In this document: in pieces, positions 44,604 through 54,294 of the stretch
Layout: each line of letters begins with the position of its first letter
Numbering within the stretch: position 1 is the stretch's first letter
Source of the DNA: Streptomyces sp. CA-210063
GTDB lineage: Bacteria; Actinomycetota; Actinomycetes; Streptomycetales; Streptomycetaceae
Direction of reading: 5' to 3'
DNA: 64,000 nucleotides
Assembly (NCBI RefSeq): GCF_024612015.1
Contig: NZ_CP102512.1
Coordinates: 10,478,001-10,542,000, forward strand
Notes under the pieces: generated by a model
Told to the model about the DNA's origin: nothing
Databases searched by the model: none
What the model saw: the letters and a program-made list of their open reading frames with translations, nothing else
Translations under genes and position numbers: made by a program

Positions 44604-44721
44604 CGGAGCCTCACCGCGATCGGAGGTGAACCGTACGACGTGCCCCGCGACGAAGAGGGACGGCGCTGCTCTCCGCAGGGTGGGGGCCAGTTGGAAATCC
44701 CCGTCGGCGGCCATATAGAGA

Positions 44722-45565
44722 TCATCTCATTTGGTGAGTCTGCGGTAGCAGATCAGGGTGCAGGCGATGCTGGTGAAGGCGAGGAAGTGGTCGGCCTTGC
44801 GTTCGTAGCGGCGGTGCAGACGTCGGCATCCGGCGAGCCAGGCCATGGTGCGTTCGATGGTCCAGCGGTGACGGCCGAGTCGTTGCGAGGTTTCGATGCC
44901 CTTGCGGGCGATGCGGTGCCGGATGCCTCGGCCGGCTAGCCAACGCCGCAGGTGGTTGTAGTCGTAGCCCTTGTCGGCGTGGAGTTGTGAGGTCTGCGCC
45001 GCCGGCGTCCCCGTCGTGAGCGGATCGGCGGTATGCCCTTCACCAGCGGAATCAGTGCCTGGCTGTCGTGCGTGTTCGCGCCCGAGATGCCGACGGAAAG
45101 GGGCAGGCCGGTCCGCTCCGTGATCAAGTGGATTTTCGACCCGTACTTGCCCCGGTCTACAGGATTCGGGCCTGTCAGCTCCCCCTTTTCAAGGCCCGCA
45201 TGTTGACCGAGTCGATCGCACACCGGGACCAGTCCAACTCCCCGCGGGATCCCAGTTCGTCGAGGACCAGGCGGTGGAGTTTGGCCCACACCCGGGCCTT
45301 CGTCCATTCAGCGAATCGCCGGTGGGCCGTCGCACCGGACGGCCCGAACGAGGCAGTCGGCAACTGCTGCCACGTGCATCCCGATGTCGCCACGAAGACG
45401 ATTGCGGCCAGCACTTCGCAGTCGCCGTGCCGGCGCCGGCCACCGCCCTGAGGCCGCGACGGCGCCTCCGGCACCACCCGTTGGAACAGTTCCCACAACT
45501 CGTCCGGCACCAGCCGCTCAACGATCCCTGCCACGACCGGCAGCTTACCCAGCCAAATGAGATGA
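44722..45565 (-). mobile_element. IS5-family insertion sequence (844 bp)
   Basis: The element is bounded by inverted repeats TCATCTCATTTGG (44722-44734) and CCAAATGAGATGA (45553-45565). Its transposase lies on the minus strand. No target duplication is obvious. It interrupts no recognised gene; 44483-44721 is gene-free apart from a hairpin. Confidence 0.85.
44732..45534 (-). pseudogene. IS5-family transposase (two frames, extra frameshift)
   Basis: The first frame (ATG 45534 to 45175) has MAGIVERLVPDELWELFQRV, CTWQQLPTASFGPSGATAHR and LDWSRCAIDSVNMRALKRGS. The second has GPNPVDRGKYGSKIHLITER and ISGANTHDSQALIPLVKGIP. The third has HADKGYDYNHLRRWLAGRGI and ends YERKADHFLAFTSIACTLIC with YRRLTK. 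The first change of frame fits the programmed frameshift of this IS group. The second, in GC-rich repeats near 44990-45020, should kill the C-terminal catalytic part unless it is a sequence error. Confidence 0.8.
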
Positions 45566-46003
45566 CGTCTTATGTGTTCAAAGAGGACGCACGCGCCCGC
45601 GGGGCACTGCCCGGCTGGGCCTCATAGCCATCGGCCGCCGAAAGCTGCCCAAACAGACTGGCACCCGGCCCGAAAAGTCTGTCCCCATGTCAGTGGCAGC
45701 GGCCACACTTGATCCATGACGCTTGACCGTGCCGATGCGGCACCGCCACTGCTGTCCCCTCCGGATCGGCGATCAACCCGATGCCGCTGCGCGTCCTCGA
45801 CACCAACGCGCTGCTGGTCGAAGCCTGCGCTCTGGCCAAGACGTAGTTTCACTTGCTGAGTCGGCGGTAGTTGATGAGGCTGGTGGCGGTGGCGGTGGCG
45901 ATGAAGGCGAGGATTCACCGCCGCAGGCGCTCTTCGCTATCAGCCGCAGCTGCCATACCCGGGGATACACTGCTCCGCTCCGCCCTGACTGGAGGTCACC
46001 TGA
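45566..46003. other. Remnant-bearing gap
   Basis: No intact gene is present. On the minus strand at 45849-45917 the reading LAFIATATATSLINYRRLSK with a stop is the tail of another IS5-type transposase. The rest shows nothing I recognise. Confidence 0.5.
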
Positions 46004-46531
46004 GTGTTCCCCGCACGGGTAGTTGCCGGTGCTCCGTTGGCTCTGATGATTCTCGCCCTGTCCGGCTGCTCTTCCCACTGGGGCTGCACCGACACGACTG
46101 CGGAGCGCGGTGAGGCGGGTGTCAGGGTGCAGGTCGAGGACACGTCTGGGCGGCCTCTCGGCGTCACCGCCGAGGTCGTTGACTGGCGCCTTGAGCCTCA
46201 CCCGCAGGTGCCCTCCGAAGGTGACAAGGTCCACTTCCACTACCGCTTCGACGGCGCCGACGAGAGATTCGGCCCTGCAGTGGACGCCTGCGCGGTCGAT
46301 AAGGAGCGCGTGGCGTTGGGGTGCCAGACGGTCTATTCCTCTGAGGCGTTCGGGCCGGACGGTGACCTCACGGGCGACGGCTGGCTCGCCGTCGAGCACC
46401 CTGAGCAGGTTGCCGGAGTGCTATTGATCCCCAATGACCAGTCCTACGACGGACGAACCTGCGAACAGGACGTCAAGGACGGTGGCGGGCCGCATCCTCC
46501 GGAACCAGCCGGCATGGGGGACAAACTGTAA
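46004..46531 (+). CDS. Small secreted lipoprotein
   Basis: The 175-residue protein has a signal peptide and lipobox (MFPARVVAGAPLALMILALS, then GCSSHWGCTDTTAERG). A single beta-rich domain follows (TAEVVDWRLEPHPQVPSEGD, WLAVEHPEQVAGVLLIPNDQ) with several cysteines. GTG 46004 has GGAGG eight bases upstream. Function is unknown. It lies just before a GNAT gene. Confidence 0.8.
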   Translation: MFPARVVAGAPLALMILALSGCSSHWGCTDTTAERGEAGVRVQVEDTSGRPLGVTAEVVDWRLEPHPQVPSEGDKVHFHYRFDGADERFGPAVDACAVDKERVALGCQTVYSSEAFGPDGDLTGDGWLAVEHPEQVAGVLLIPNDQSYDGRTCEQDVKDGGGPHPPEPAGMGDKL

Positions 46532-46598
46532 CGACCTAGTCCGCGACAGAGGACCGGGGGCAGGACGGGCTTCTGGAGCGAACTGACAGCATGAGCTC

Positions 46599-47045
46599 AT
46601 GGACGATGCAGTGGACCTCGGCGAGTTCGTTGTGCGCCGCGCGAGTGAGTCGGAGTCGGACGCGCTGGTTGTGATCGACGCGGTCGCGGTCGAAGGTGAC
46701 GTCGGGCGACAGGCGAGCATCCGCAAGTGGTGCCGGCAGGGCCTGGTGGTCGTAGCGGAGAACGCGTCTGGCCTGCTTGGCTACTGCGTGGTTGAGTACA
46801 CGTTCTTCGAACAGGGCTTCGTCACCATGCTGATGGTGGCCCCATCGGCCCGCGGCAGAGGCGTTGGTCATCGGTTGCTGGACGCCGTGGCTGCCTCGTG
46901 CACGACCCCGAAGCTCTTCACCTCGACCAACGTTTCCAACCAGCCGATGCAGCGACTGCTCCAACGAGCAGGTTGGAGCCCGGTCGGCCTTCTCCACGGC
47001 CTCGATGAGGGCGACCCCGAGCTGTTCTACCTCTACCGACCGTAG
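46599..47045 (+). CDS. GNAT-family N-acetyltransferase
   Basis: This 148-residue protein has the acetyl-CoA loop VAPSARGRGVGHRLLDAVAA (R-x-x-G-x-G) after the strand QGFVTMLMV. It is preceded by ENASGLLGYCVVEYTFFEQG and followed by LFTSTNVSNQPMQRLLQRAG. The pattern is close to RimI-like enzymes; the acceptor is unknown. It is followed at once by the phosphotransferase remnant. Confidence 0.88.
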   Translation: MDDAVDLGEFVVRRASESESDALVVIDAVAVEGDVGRQASIRKWCRQGLVVVAENASGLLGYCVVEYTFFEQGFVTMLMVAPSARGRGVGHRLLDAVAASCTTPKLFTSTNVSNQPMQRLLQRAGWSPVGLLHGLDEGDPELFYLYRP

Positions 47046-47051
47046 ACGGGG

Positions 47052-47509
47052 CGGATTCACCCCGTTGTGGGCCGACCTCGCCGGGGTACCGGAGAAGGTG
47101 TCGACGGCCGAAACCGACCGGACCGACCGGGTCGCCGTACGGCGGCAGTACATGGACCGGGCCATCCCCGAGTTCGTCGGCATCCCCGCCCCTACCGCGC
47201 CCTGCTGGACCACAGCCCATGCTGACGTGCACTGGGCGAACCTCTGCTTGCCTCTGCGGATCCTGGACTGGGAGGCATGGGGCCGCGCCCCTGAGGGGTT
47301 CGACGCGGCCACCCTCTACGCCTACATGCTGCTCCAGCCGGACACCGCCGCCCGCGTCCACGACACCTTCCCCCGTCCTGTGCAGCCAGGCCGGCCTCGC
47401 CGCCGAAGCGACCGTATGCGCCCAGCTGCTCCAGACCGTCGCTCGCGGCGACAACTTGATCCTCGAAGACCCGCTCCGTAACTGGGCTACCAAGCTCCGC
47501 CACCGCTGA
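47052..47509 (+). pseudogene. Phosphotransferase (APH-like) remnant, copy 2
   Basis: The frame has PLWADLAGVPEKVSTAETDR, then WTTAHADVHWANLCLPLRIL with DWEAWGRAPEGFDAATLYAY. HADVHWAN is the catalytic loop (HxDxxxxN) of APH/choline-kinase folds, and LDWE its DFG-like strand. A one-base shift near 47375 separates the C-terminal part (LAAEATVCAQLLQTVARGDN). The N-lobe is missing. It shares its 3' part with 29530-29790. Confidence 0.75.
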
Positions 47510-48007
47510 CCGAGCTCCCCGGACTGGCGCCGGCAGTCGCCCCCATGAGACAGCACATCTCGTCCTCATCGAGGACGAGCAGCCGCGCGGCGAGTTCCAG
47601 GTAGTCGCCGTCGTCGCGCGGGTGATCGGTGGTCGCGTCCCAGAGCTGGAGGAGACCGGCCGTACGGTCCATGGTGGGCGGGGTCGGTCCCGGTCGCCGG
47701 TGTACCCGGTCGGCTCGTAGTTCTCGTTGGTCAAACAGCCAGGCTCGCCCCACGGATATCGAGGGGTGCTTCGACCGCATCGACCAGGTGGCCCTGATGG
47801 AGGGCAGCTCAAGATGCCGTGGACGAAGCGGAGTTCGCATGGTCCGGCCTCGGCCCTTGGGCTTGCAGGCGTGGGTGCGTCCGGTCCCCGGCCAGTGCCT
47901 CGGCGTCGGCCGTAGCGGCTGGTGTGGCAGACCGTGGTGTGCTCGGAAGCGTTGCAGGCCAAGCATCAACCGGGCACCAGCCTGCAACGCCGCCGCTACC
48001 GTGGCCC
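47510..48007. other. Gap without a recognised gene
   Basis: On the minus strand the piece GLLQLWDATTDHPRDDGDYL with ELAARLLVLDEDEMCCLMGA looks like real coding sequence of an unknown small protein. It has no start nearby and is probably a fragment. Confidence 0.35.
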
Positions 48008-48688
48008 TCAGACCACCACCGGTTCCGCCGTAAGGAACCCTTCCACGGCCTTCCCCGCGCGGCGGTCGAACTCGGTGTACTGCGCCTCGCGCTCGGCCCC
48101 CACGACCGCGTCCCCGACCAGCAGATTGCCCTCGGCGTCGAGGCGCTGCGGGCGCTCCTCGGCGTCGGGGAGCAGGGCGACGGTGGAGTGGGAGAACCCG
48201 CAGTAGTAGGCGATGCCCTCGCTCAAGTTGGTCTCCAGCACGGCCTGCATTCCCTCCGTGATGGGATCGTCGGAGGTGGCGCCGGCCAGACCCAGCCACA
48301 GCATGCGCTTGCCCGCCAGGCGAGACTTGCTGCGACCGTAGGCGAATCCGTAGTTCCACACGCGATCGATCCAGCCCTTGAGGAGGGCGGGCACACTCTG
48401 CCAGTACACGGGGAACACGGCGACGACGACATCGGCGTCGAGAAGGCGCTGCATATGGGCCCGGACTTCGTCCGAGTACGGCTTCTCCCGATTGCCCCAG
48501 TCAGGCTGGTCCGCCGCGTTCATCCGCGGGTCGAACCCCTCGGCGTGCAGGTCGAGCAGGTCGACGACGTATCCGGCGGTCTCGAGTTGCGCAACGGTAC
48601 GGCGGGCGGTGTGCGCGGTGAGGGAATCGGTGCGGTGGTGCGCGATGACCACAAGGGCGGTTCCGGCTGCGCTGTCGAGGTGCGACAT
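48008..48688 (-). CDS. Flavodoxin-fold NAD(P)H:quinone oxidoreductase
   Basis: This 226-residue protein of the NQO/MdaB-KefF family has a flavin-binding start (TALVVIAHHRTDSLTAHTAR), the family segment DVVVAVFPVYWQSVPALLKG with WIDRVWNYGFAYG, and GKRMLWLGLAGATSDDP. It would reduce quinones or nitro compounds by two electrons. It is divergent from an AraC-type regulator (104-base gap), which very likely controls it. Confidence 0.88.
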   Translation of the reverse strand: MSHLDSAAGTALVVIAHHRTDSLTAHTARRTVAQLETAGYVVDLLDLHAEGFDPRMNAADQPDWGNREKPYSDEVRAHMQRLLDADVVVAVFPVYWQSVPALLKGWIDRVWNYGFAYGRSKSRLAGKRMLWLGLAGATSDDPITEGMQAVLETNLSEGIAYYCGFSHSTVALLPDAEERPQRLDAEGNLLVGDAVVGAEREAQYTEFDRRAGKAVEGFLTAEPVVV

Positions 48689-48732
48689 GGTCTCTCCTGG
48701 CTGGTCTCGGTCGGTTCTGCCAGTCCAGTAAA

Positions 48733-48759
48733 CCCATGATCGATTGGATGATCCATGGG
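48733..48759. promoter_or_regulatory. Inverted repeat in the divergent quinone reductase/AraC region
   Basis: CCCATGATC and GATCCATGGG form an imperfect inverted repeat midway between the divergent starts. It is a candidate operator for the AraC-type regulator. Confidence 0.4.
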
Positions 48760-48792
48760 AGAAACGCTCCGCTGCATAGGAGTTCGTCTACG

Positions 48793-49731
48793 ATGGCGCC
48801 CGTGGATCCTTTGAGTTCTCTGCTCAGTGGCATCCGGGCCGAGGGCTCGGTCGTCAGTCACGCCCTGCTGGAAGCGCCCTGGACCATTCGCTTCGCCGAC
48901 GGCGCCCCGCTCACCATGGTGAGCGTGCTGCGCGGCGGCGGCACCCTGCTGCTGCCCGACGGTACCGAACAAGTGGTCGGCGTCGGCGACACGGCGATCG
49001 TGCGCGGCCCCGACCCGTTTCACCTCGCGGATCGGCCGACCTCCTGCAACCGCCCACACGTCGAGTACGAAATCGCCTGCTTCACAGAAGATGCCGCATG
49101 CACCGCCGAGGACCTCGGCGGCATCCGCTGGGGCAACGATCCGGACGGAGCGACCGCGCTGATCGTGGGCGCCTACCGCGCATCGGGCCATCGCCATCAA
49201 CGACTGGTGCGCGCCCTGCCACCCGTACTGGTGATCAACGAGGACACCGAGGTTTGCGCCTGGCTGGAGACAGCCGCCGCCGACGCCGCCCAGCGCTCGG
49301 CCGGCTCGCAGGCGCTGATGGACCGACTCCTGGACTGGGCCCTGGTGTGCACGCTGCGCACCTGGTTCGAGCAGGCCGGCCCGGAGGCCCCCGACTGGTA
49401 TCGCGGCCTGGCCGAACCGATCCTCGCCCCCGCCCTCCAAGCCTTCCACGCCCGGCCCTCCCAGACGTGGACGGTAGCGGCGCTCGCCGCCGAATCCGGC
49501 GTCTCCCGAGCGCTGTTCGCCAAACGCTTCACCGAGGTGATGGGCCGCCCGCCGCTGACCTACCTCACCGAATGCCGCATGGACGAGGCCGAGGCACTCC
49601 TGTCCGACACCGATTTCGCCATCGCTCAGATCGCCAAGTCTGTCGGCTACGCCGATGCCTTCGGCTTCAGCGCCGCCTTCAAACGCCATCGGGGCCTGAG
49701 CCCCAGTGTCTTCCGCGCCGCGGCGTCCTGA
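48793..49731 (+). CDS. AraC-family regulator with cupin_6 sensor domain
   Basis: This 312-residue regulator has an N-terminal cupin domain (SHALLEAPWTIRFADGAPLT, GGGTLLLPDGTEQVVGVGDT) of the cupin_6 AraC-binding type. The C-terminal double helix-turn-helix follows: WTVAALAAESGVSRALFAKR, MGRPPLTYLTECRMDEAEAL and IAQIAKSVGYADAFGFSAAF ending in KRHRGLSPSVFR. ATG 48793 was chosen over the in-frame 48736 because the domain starts there. It faces the quinone reductase gene. Confidence 0.92.
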   Translation: MAPVDPLSSLLSGIRAEGSVVSHALLEAPWTIRFADGAPLTMVSVLRGGGTLLLPDGTEQVVGVGDTAIVRGPDPFHLADRPTSCNRPHVEYEIACFTEDAACTAEDLGGIRWGNDPDGATALIVGAYRASGHRHQRLVRALPPVLVINEDTEVCAWLETAAADAAQRSAGSQALMDRLLDWALVCTLRTWFEQAGPEAPDWYRGLAEPILAPALQAFHARPSQTWTVAALAAESGVSRALFAKRFTEVMGRPPLTYLTECRMDEAEALLSDTDFAIAQIAKSVGYADAFGFSAAFKRHRGLSPSVFRAAAS

Positions 49732-49950
49732 CGTCCCACACCCCCGGGCAGCGGATGCCGCCGACTGCGCGAACTGGCGTCAACCGCTCCCTCACGCACA
49801 GCCGACCTTCGTCCGGCACTCCATGGCAGCGCAGCTGGGCCCTTCGTAAGGTCGACCCAAGCGTGTCACCAGCCGACAAAAGTAGGCCGGGGACCGGAAA
49901 GCCGTCACTGTTGAGGCGTTCCCGGCGGTGGGGGGGGGGCGTCGTTGAAT

Positions 49951-50799
49951 TTACTCGCGGACCTGAGCGTTCACTGTGGGATGCGCGTCACCGCTGTCCG
50001 CGCCCAGGCGCGCGAGCAGGCGCAGCCCGTCCTCGGCGGGGCTGCCGGGGGCCGCGGACAGCACCAGCAGCTCCATGCCTGATTCGTCCGGTAGCGCGAA
50101 GTTCTCCTGGTGCAGTTCCAGCAGTCCGACCAGCGGGTGCCGGTACGCCTTGCGTCCATGTGCGCGGGCGCGCACGTCCGCGCGGGCCCAGAGACGGCGG
50201 AAGCGCTCGCTGCCCATCGCCAACTCGCCGATGAGCGAGGCCAGGCGGGGGTCCTCGGAGTATTTGCCGGCGGCCAGGCGCAGGTGGCCGACCACATCGA
50301 GGGTGCATTTCTCCCAGTCCGCGTAAAGGCCGCGCTCGGCCTCCTCAAGGAAGATGTGCCGGGCGGTGTTCAGACCCGGCATCTGCCGGCCATAGAGAAG
50401 CCCGGCGAGGCGGTTTCCGGCGAGCACGTCCAGGCGGTGGTCCATGATCAGCGCGGGTGCGTCGGCGACCAGGTCGAGGACGCGCAGCAGTTCCGGCCGG
50501 ACACGCCCGCCCGGTGCCTTCGCGCGGCGGCGGCGCTGTCGGGCGAGCCGGTAGAGGTGTCCGCGTTCGGTCTCGTCGAGGCCGAGGACGCGGGCGAGCG
50601 CGTCGAGGACCTGCTCGGACGGCTGGGTCGCGCGGCCCTGCTCCAGGCGTACGTAGTAGTCGACGCTGACTCCGGACAGGTGCGCGACCTCTTCGCGGCG
50701 CAGCCCTTCGACCCGGCGGCGTCTGTCGGTGGCTATGCCGACGGCCGCCGGGTCGACCCGGGAACGCCGGGTCCGCAGGAAGCCCCCAAGATCGTCCAT
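49951..50799 (-). CDS. XRE-family regulator with MmyB-like ligand-binding domain
   Basis: This 282-residue regulator begins MDDLGGFLRTRRSRVDPAAV. The helix-turn-helix is VEGLRREEVAHLSGVSVDYY with VRLEQGRATQPS, a hallmark of this Streptomyces family. The MmyB-like C-terminal PAS-type domain (ALIMDHRLDVLAGNRLAGLL, HPLVGLLELHQENFALPDES) would bind a small molecule. It is divergent from an NAD(P)H reductase gene (138-base gap); such pairs are common and the reductase is the likely target. The stretch 49732-49950 is gene-free. Confidence 0.93.
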   Translation of the reverse strand: MDDLGGFLRTRRSRVDPAAVGIATDRRRRVEGLRREEVAHLSGVSVDYYVRLEQGRATQPSEQVLDALARVLGLDETERGHLYRLARQRRRRAKAPGGRVRPELLRVLDLVADAPALIMDHRLDVLAGNRLAGLLYGRQMPGLNTARHIFLEEAERGLYADWEKCTLDVVGHLRLAAGKYSEDPRLASLIGELAMGSERFRRLWARADVRARAHGRKAYRHPLVGLLELHQENFALPDESGMELLVLSAAPGSPAEDGLRLLARLGADSGDAHPTVNAQVRE

Positions 50800-50937
50800 G
50801 CCTCAAGTATGGCCTCGGTGGTGCCCGTGAAGGTGGTCCTGCCGATACCAGGAAGTCCCGTCCGATGGAAGAGGCGCCCCTGAACGCCGGGTGCCGCGGC
50901 GCCCAGAATCGAAGGCACCCGATCCGAAGGAGTTCCC

Positions 50938-51720
50938 ATGAAGACGCTGATCGTCTACGCCCACCCGGAGCCGAAGTCGCTCAACAGCTCGCTGAAGGAC
51001 CTCGCGGTGTCCACATTGGAGACCGCCGGGCACGAGGTACGGGTGAGCGATCTGTACGCGATGGACTGGAAGGCGGTCGTGGACGCCGCGGACTACGGCC
51101 CCAACGCCTCAAGCCCGTTGAAGGTCGCCCTGGACTCGGGCCGGGCCTTCGACGCAGGGACGCTCACCCCGGACGTCCTCGCCGAACAGGAGAAGCTGCT
51201 GTGGGCCGACACGATCATCTTCCAGTTCCCGCTGTGGTGGTACACGATGCCCGCGATCCTCAAAGGCTGGGTGGACCGGGTGTTCACCTACCACTTCGCG
51301 TACGGCGTCGGTGAGCACAGCGACACCAGGTACGGCGAGCGCTTCGGCGAAGGCACCCTCGCGGGCAGGAAGGCTCTGCTGTCGGTGACCGCAGGCGGGC
51401 CGGAGTCGCATTACGCCGCTCGCGGGATCAACGGCCCCATCGACGATCTGCTGTTCCCGATCCACCACGGCATCCTCTACTACCCGGGCATCGAAGTGCT
51501 GCCGCCGTTCGTGCTGTACGGCACCGACCGGATGACCGGCGAGGACTACCCGGACGTCGCCAAGGCATGGGAGCAGCGCCTGCTCACCCTGGAGTCGACC
51601 GAACCGATCGCGTTCCGACGGCAGAACTTCGGCGACTACGAGATCTCCTCGCTGCACCTGAAGGAGGGACTGGAGCCCGCGGGCCGCACGGGCTTCGGGC
51701 TGCATGTGCGCGGCTACTGA
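50938..51720 (+). CDS. NAD(P)H dehydrogenase (quinone), NQO-like
   Basis: This 260-residue flavodoxin-fold oxidoreductase begins MKTLIVYAHPEPKSLNSSLK. The conserved core is LLWADTIIFQFPLWWYTMPA and ILKGWVDRVFTYHFAYG, with the FAD-contacting LLSVTAGGPESHYAARG. It belongs to the same superfamily as the protein at 48008 but is longer, like human NQO1. GGAG lies seven bases before the ATG. The divergent XRE/MmyB regulator probably represses it. Confidence 0.92.
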   Translation: MKTLIVYAHPEPKSLNSSLKDLAVSTLETAGHEVRVSDLYAMDWKAVVDAADYGPNASSPLKVALDSGRAFDAGTLTPDVLAEQEKLLWADTIIFQFPLWWYTMPAILKGWVDRVFTYHFAYGVGEHSDTRYGERFGEGTLAGRKALLSVTAGGPESHYAARGINGPIDDLLFPIHHGILYYPGIEVLPPFVLYGTDRMTGEDYPDVAKAWEQRLLTLESTEPIAFRRQNFGDYEISSLHLKEGLEPAGRTGFGLHVRGY

Positions 51721-51854
51721 CTTTGTCGGCGTGATGTCGTAGCTGACGAGCGGTAGTTGTGCGGTAGGTCGGTTGTATGAGGCATCCGCACGGGGGCGGG
51801 CCGACCGCCGAGCGGCAGGCGTTTCGTGAGCACATTCACTGGCCGCTCTGGTGC

Positions 51855-53207
51855 TCAACGGCGGCTCCAGAAACCCCTGCCGCCGACCTGGCGTGGCTCG
51901 AGCGACCAGCCCCCGCTGGCCTTGATCACCAAGAGTCGCGGCCCTTCGGTCAGCGGTACGGTGCCGCGCCCACGGTCCCACTTGCTGAACACGTGATCGC
52001 GCTTGCCGTTCGGCCGGACGGCCTCGATTTCGAAGTACCCCTCCCCGTCCTCGTCGCCCCGGTGCCTGATGACGAGGTCGACCGCGTCCCCGGTGTGGGC
52101 CAACACGTCCGGTCCATGCCCCTCAAGGCGGCCGTTCAGCTCGCGGAGCGTGGACACCGGGCGTACGGAGACCGTCCACTCGTCCTGGGTCTTCACGTGC
52201 AGCCGCAGCGGAGCGCGACCGTGGTGGTCCGCGAGACCCCGGCCTCGCACGTCCTCGATCCAGCTGAAGAAGACGGTTTTGTCGTCGTGATTGCGGTGGT
52301 CCAGGGTGACGATCTCCAGGCTGCCGTCGCCCTCCTTGACCACGTCGACGACCACGAAGCCGGCCGGGATGGGAACGTCGGCCCGGATGACCTCGCTGCC
52401 ACTCCCGCTCTGCTCGAAGTACAGGAACTCGGGCCCGAAGCCGGCCGGGAGCGAGTTGCTCGGCATCGCGGGACCGCCGGCCGGCGCGACGGCGGCCGGC
52501 ACCGGGCCGTCGGTCTTCATGACAGAGACGGGCTCCGGCACCGGGACGGGCTGTGGTACGGCGACAGGCTGCGGCACCGGCACGGCTGTCGGCACGGCTG
52601 TCGGCACCGCGGCCGTCTCCGGCAACGGTGGCGCCGACGGAAGCCCGCGAGGCAGCGGCGGCGCGGGTGCGTCGTCCGCCACCGTGAAACCGAAGTCCGC
52701 AGCCAGGCCCGGCAGCCCGGACGCGTATCCCTGCCCCACCGCACGGAACTTCCACCCCCCGTTCCTGCGGTAGAACTCGCCCAACAGGATCGCCGTCTCC
52801 GTCGTCGCGTCCTCGACGGCGTACAGCGCCAACTGCGCCCCGGTGGCCGCGCTCACCGCCTGCATGTACAAGTCCGCGACCTCCCCGAACGTCCCGCCGT
52901 CGCAGGACGCCGCGACCACAATCCGATCGACGGACGGCTCGACCCGGCCGGGGTCGATCTCCAGCCAGTCCGCGGCCACTCCGCCCTCCCCCTGGGCGTT
53001 GCCCAGAAGCCGTACGCCGCTCCCCGCGTGCACTGGCTGGTTGTAGAACACCAGGTCGCCTCGGCCCCTGACTTTGCCGCTCGCGTCGACCAGCAGCGCA
53101 GCCGCGTCGACCTCCGGTGCCCCCGGCCCACCGGACCGGCGTACGACCGCTACGCGCATCGGCTCGCCACTGAGCGGAAGGTTCCCCCCTTTGATGATCT
53201 GCGTCAT
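51855..53207 (-). CDS. TerD-family protein with two C-terminal beta repeats
   Basis: This 450-residue protein begins [20 protein letters not shown] with a TerD domain (residues 1-185; [49 protein letters not shown] and KFRAVGQGY). A Pro/Val-rich linker with [11 protein letters not shown] repeats follows (190-250). The C-terminal 200 residues hold two similar beta modules, each with a W-x-V or W-S-L strand ([28 protein letters not shown]). TerD domains bind calcium and belong to stress or tellurite-resistance systems. The remaining ter genes are absent. ATG 53207 was chosen by the family start. Confidence 0.9.
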   Translation of the reverse strand: MTQIIKGGNLPLSGEPMRVAVVRRSGGPGAPEVDAAALLVDASGKVRGRGDLVFYNQPVHAGSGVRLLGNAQGEGGVAADWLEIDPGRVEPSVDRIVVAASCDGGTFGEVADLYMQAVSAATGAQLALYAVEDATTETAILLGEFYRRNGGWKFRAVGQGYASGLPGLAADFGFTVADDAPAPPLPRGLPSAPPLPETAAVPTAVPTAVPVPQPVAVPQPVPVPEPVSVMKTDGPVPAAVAPAGGPAMPSNSLPAGFGPEFLYFEQSGSGSEVIRADVPIPAGFVVVDVVKEGDGSLEIVTLDHRNHDDKTVFFSWIEDVRGRGLADHHGRAPLRLHVKTQDEWTVSVRPVSTLRELNGRLEGHGPDVLAHTGDAVDLVIRHRGDEDGEGYFEIEAVRPNGKRDHVFSKWDRGRGTVPLTEGPRLLVIKASGGWSLEPRQVGGRGFWSRR

Positions 53208-53316
53208 GCACGCATCCTGACACCCCCACCGAGCCGCCGACAGGGGCTTTCTCCAGGATCGCCGCCCGAGAAAGCCCGTGCCATGGCCACCGTGCCCTGA
53301 ATGCCGATCCACCCCC

Positions 53317-54294
53317 TCAACCTGCAAGATGCGGCGGCGCGGACTGCTGCGGAGCGCGGGACCAACGGACGGGGTGACCACCGGGGCCGTCGGTCAGCCA
53401 GGAGCCGTCGCCCAGGGGCACCAGCTCGTAAGGGCTGCTCACCTCGACGGTGATTTCGCCGCTGAGCGTGCCTGTGCGTACGTCGACCAGGTGGTAGCGG
53501 AACCACTCCTCCCCGTCCTGGCTCTCACCGCCCAGGGTGACGACGGCCGTGTCCTCGGTCAGGTAGCCGCCGCTCCATTCCACGAAGGACTCCTCCGGGT
53601 CGTACCCGAAGGCCTCGACCGGGAGAGAGAAGAGCACATCCCCGTTGGGGTGGTGGTGAAAGGCGACGTCTGCCTGCTCGTGGTCGACGGTCATGAACTG
53701 CTGCCCGGACGGCGCCAGGTCGATCAGGCAGCGGTCCGACCACGGGTAGGTCTCGAACTCCGGCCGGCCATCCGCCCCGGCCGTGCCCCGGAGAATGACG
53801 GAGCCGTCCTGGCCCTCACCGATGTCGAGGTAGACGCTGCCGTCCACGGGATGCACGTGGTGGCCGGCGCCGTGTCCGACCGTCTCCAGCTCTCGGCGGG
53901 CCAGAACCACACCGCTATCGGCGTCGTGCACGACCCACTGGTCTCCGCCCCCGCGTCTCGCCATCGCGTCCGGCCGGTAGACCCACACCGTCCGGCCGTC
54001 CAGAGACAGCGCACAGCCAGGCCGGTGGCCATGGCGTACGTCGGAGTACGGCTCGAAGTCCGAGGCCCACGCCACGTCGCCGGCACGTGTGAGGCACACG
54101 GCGCCGTTCAGCGTCGTGTACACGACCCGCTCCAGATCCTGCCGGACCACCGACGCCACGACCCCGTCGCCGTCCCGCGGCTGGAACACCGCAGCGGGCT
54201 CCAGCGCCCCGTAGGCACCGGAGTCCACGACGTAGGCGTAGATCCGCCCGTCGCGGTGACGCGTGATGACCTTCGGTGGCGGCGCAGGAATCAT
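53317..54294 (-). CDS. Hypothetical beta-propeller-like protein
   Basis: This 325-residue protein has repeated beta-strand units with W or Y near the end, such as TLNGAVCLTRAGDVAWASDF, LSLDGRTVWVYRPDAM, DQWVVHDADSGVVLARRELE and HPVDGSVYLDIGEG. The pattern resembles WD40/Kelch-type propellers, but no classic WD motif is seen. There is no signal peptide. It is the next gene upstream of the TerD protein on the same strand, 109 bases away. Function is unknown. Confidence 0.75.
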   Translation of the reverse strand: MIPAPPPKVITRHRDGRIYAYVVDSGAYGALEPAAVFQPRDGDGVVASVVRQDLERVVYTTLNGAVCLTRAGDVAWASDFEPYSDVRHGHRPGCALSLDGRTVWVYRPDAMARRGGGDQWVVHDADSGVVLARRELETVGHGAGHHVHPVDGSVYLDIGEGQDGSVILRGTAGADGRPEFETYPWSDRCLIDLAPSGQQFMTVDHEQADVAFHHHPNGDVLFSLPVEAFGYDPEESFVEWSGGYLTEDTAVVTLGGESQDGEEWFRYHLVDVRTGTLSGEITVEVSSPYELVPLGDGSWLTDGPGGHPVRWSRAPQQSAPPHLAG

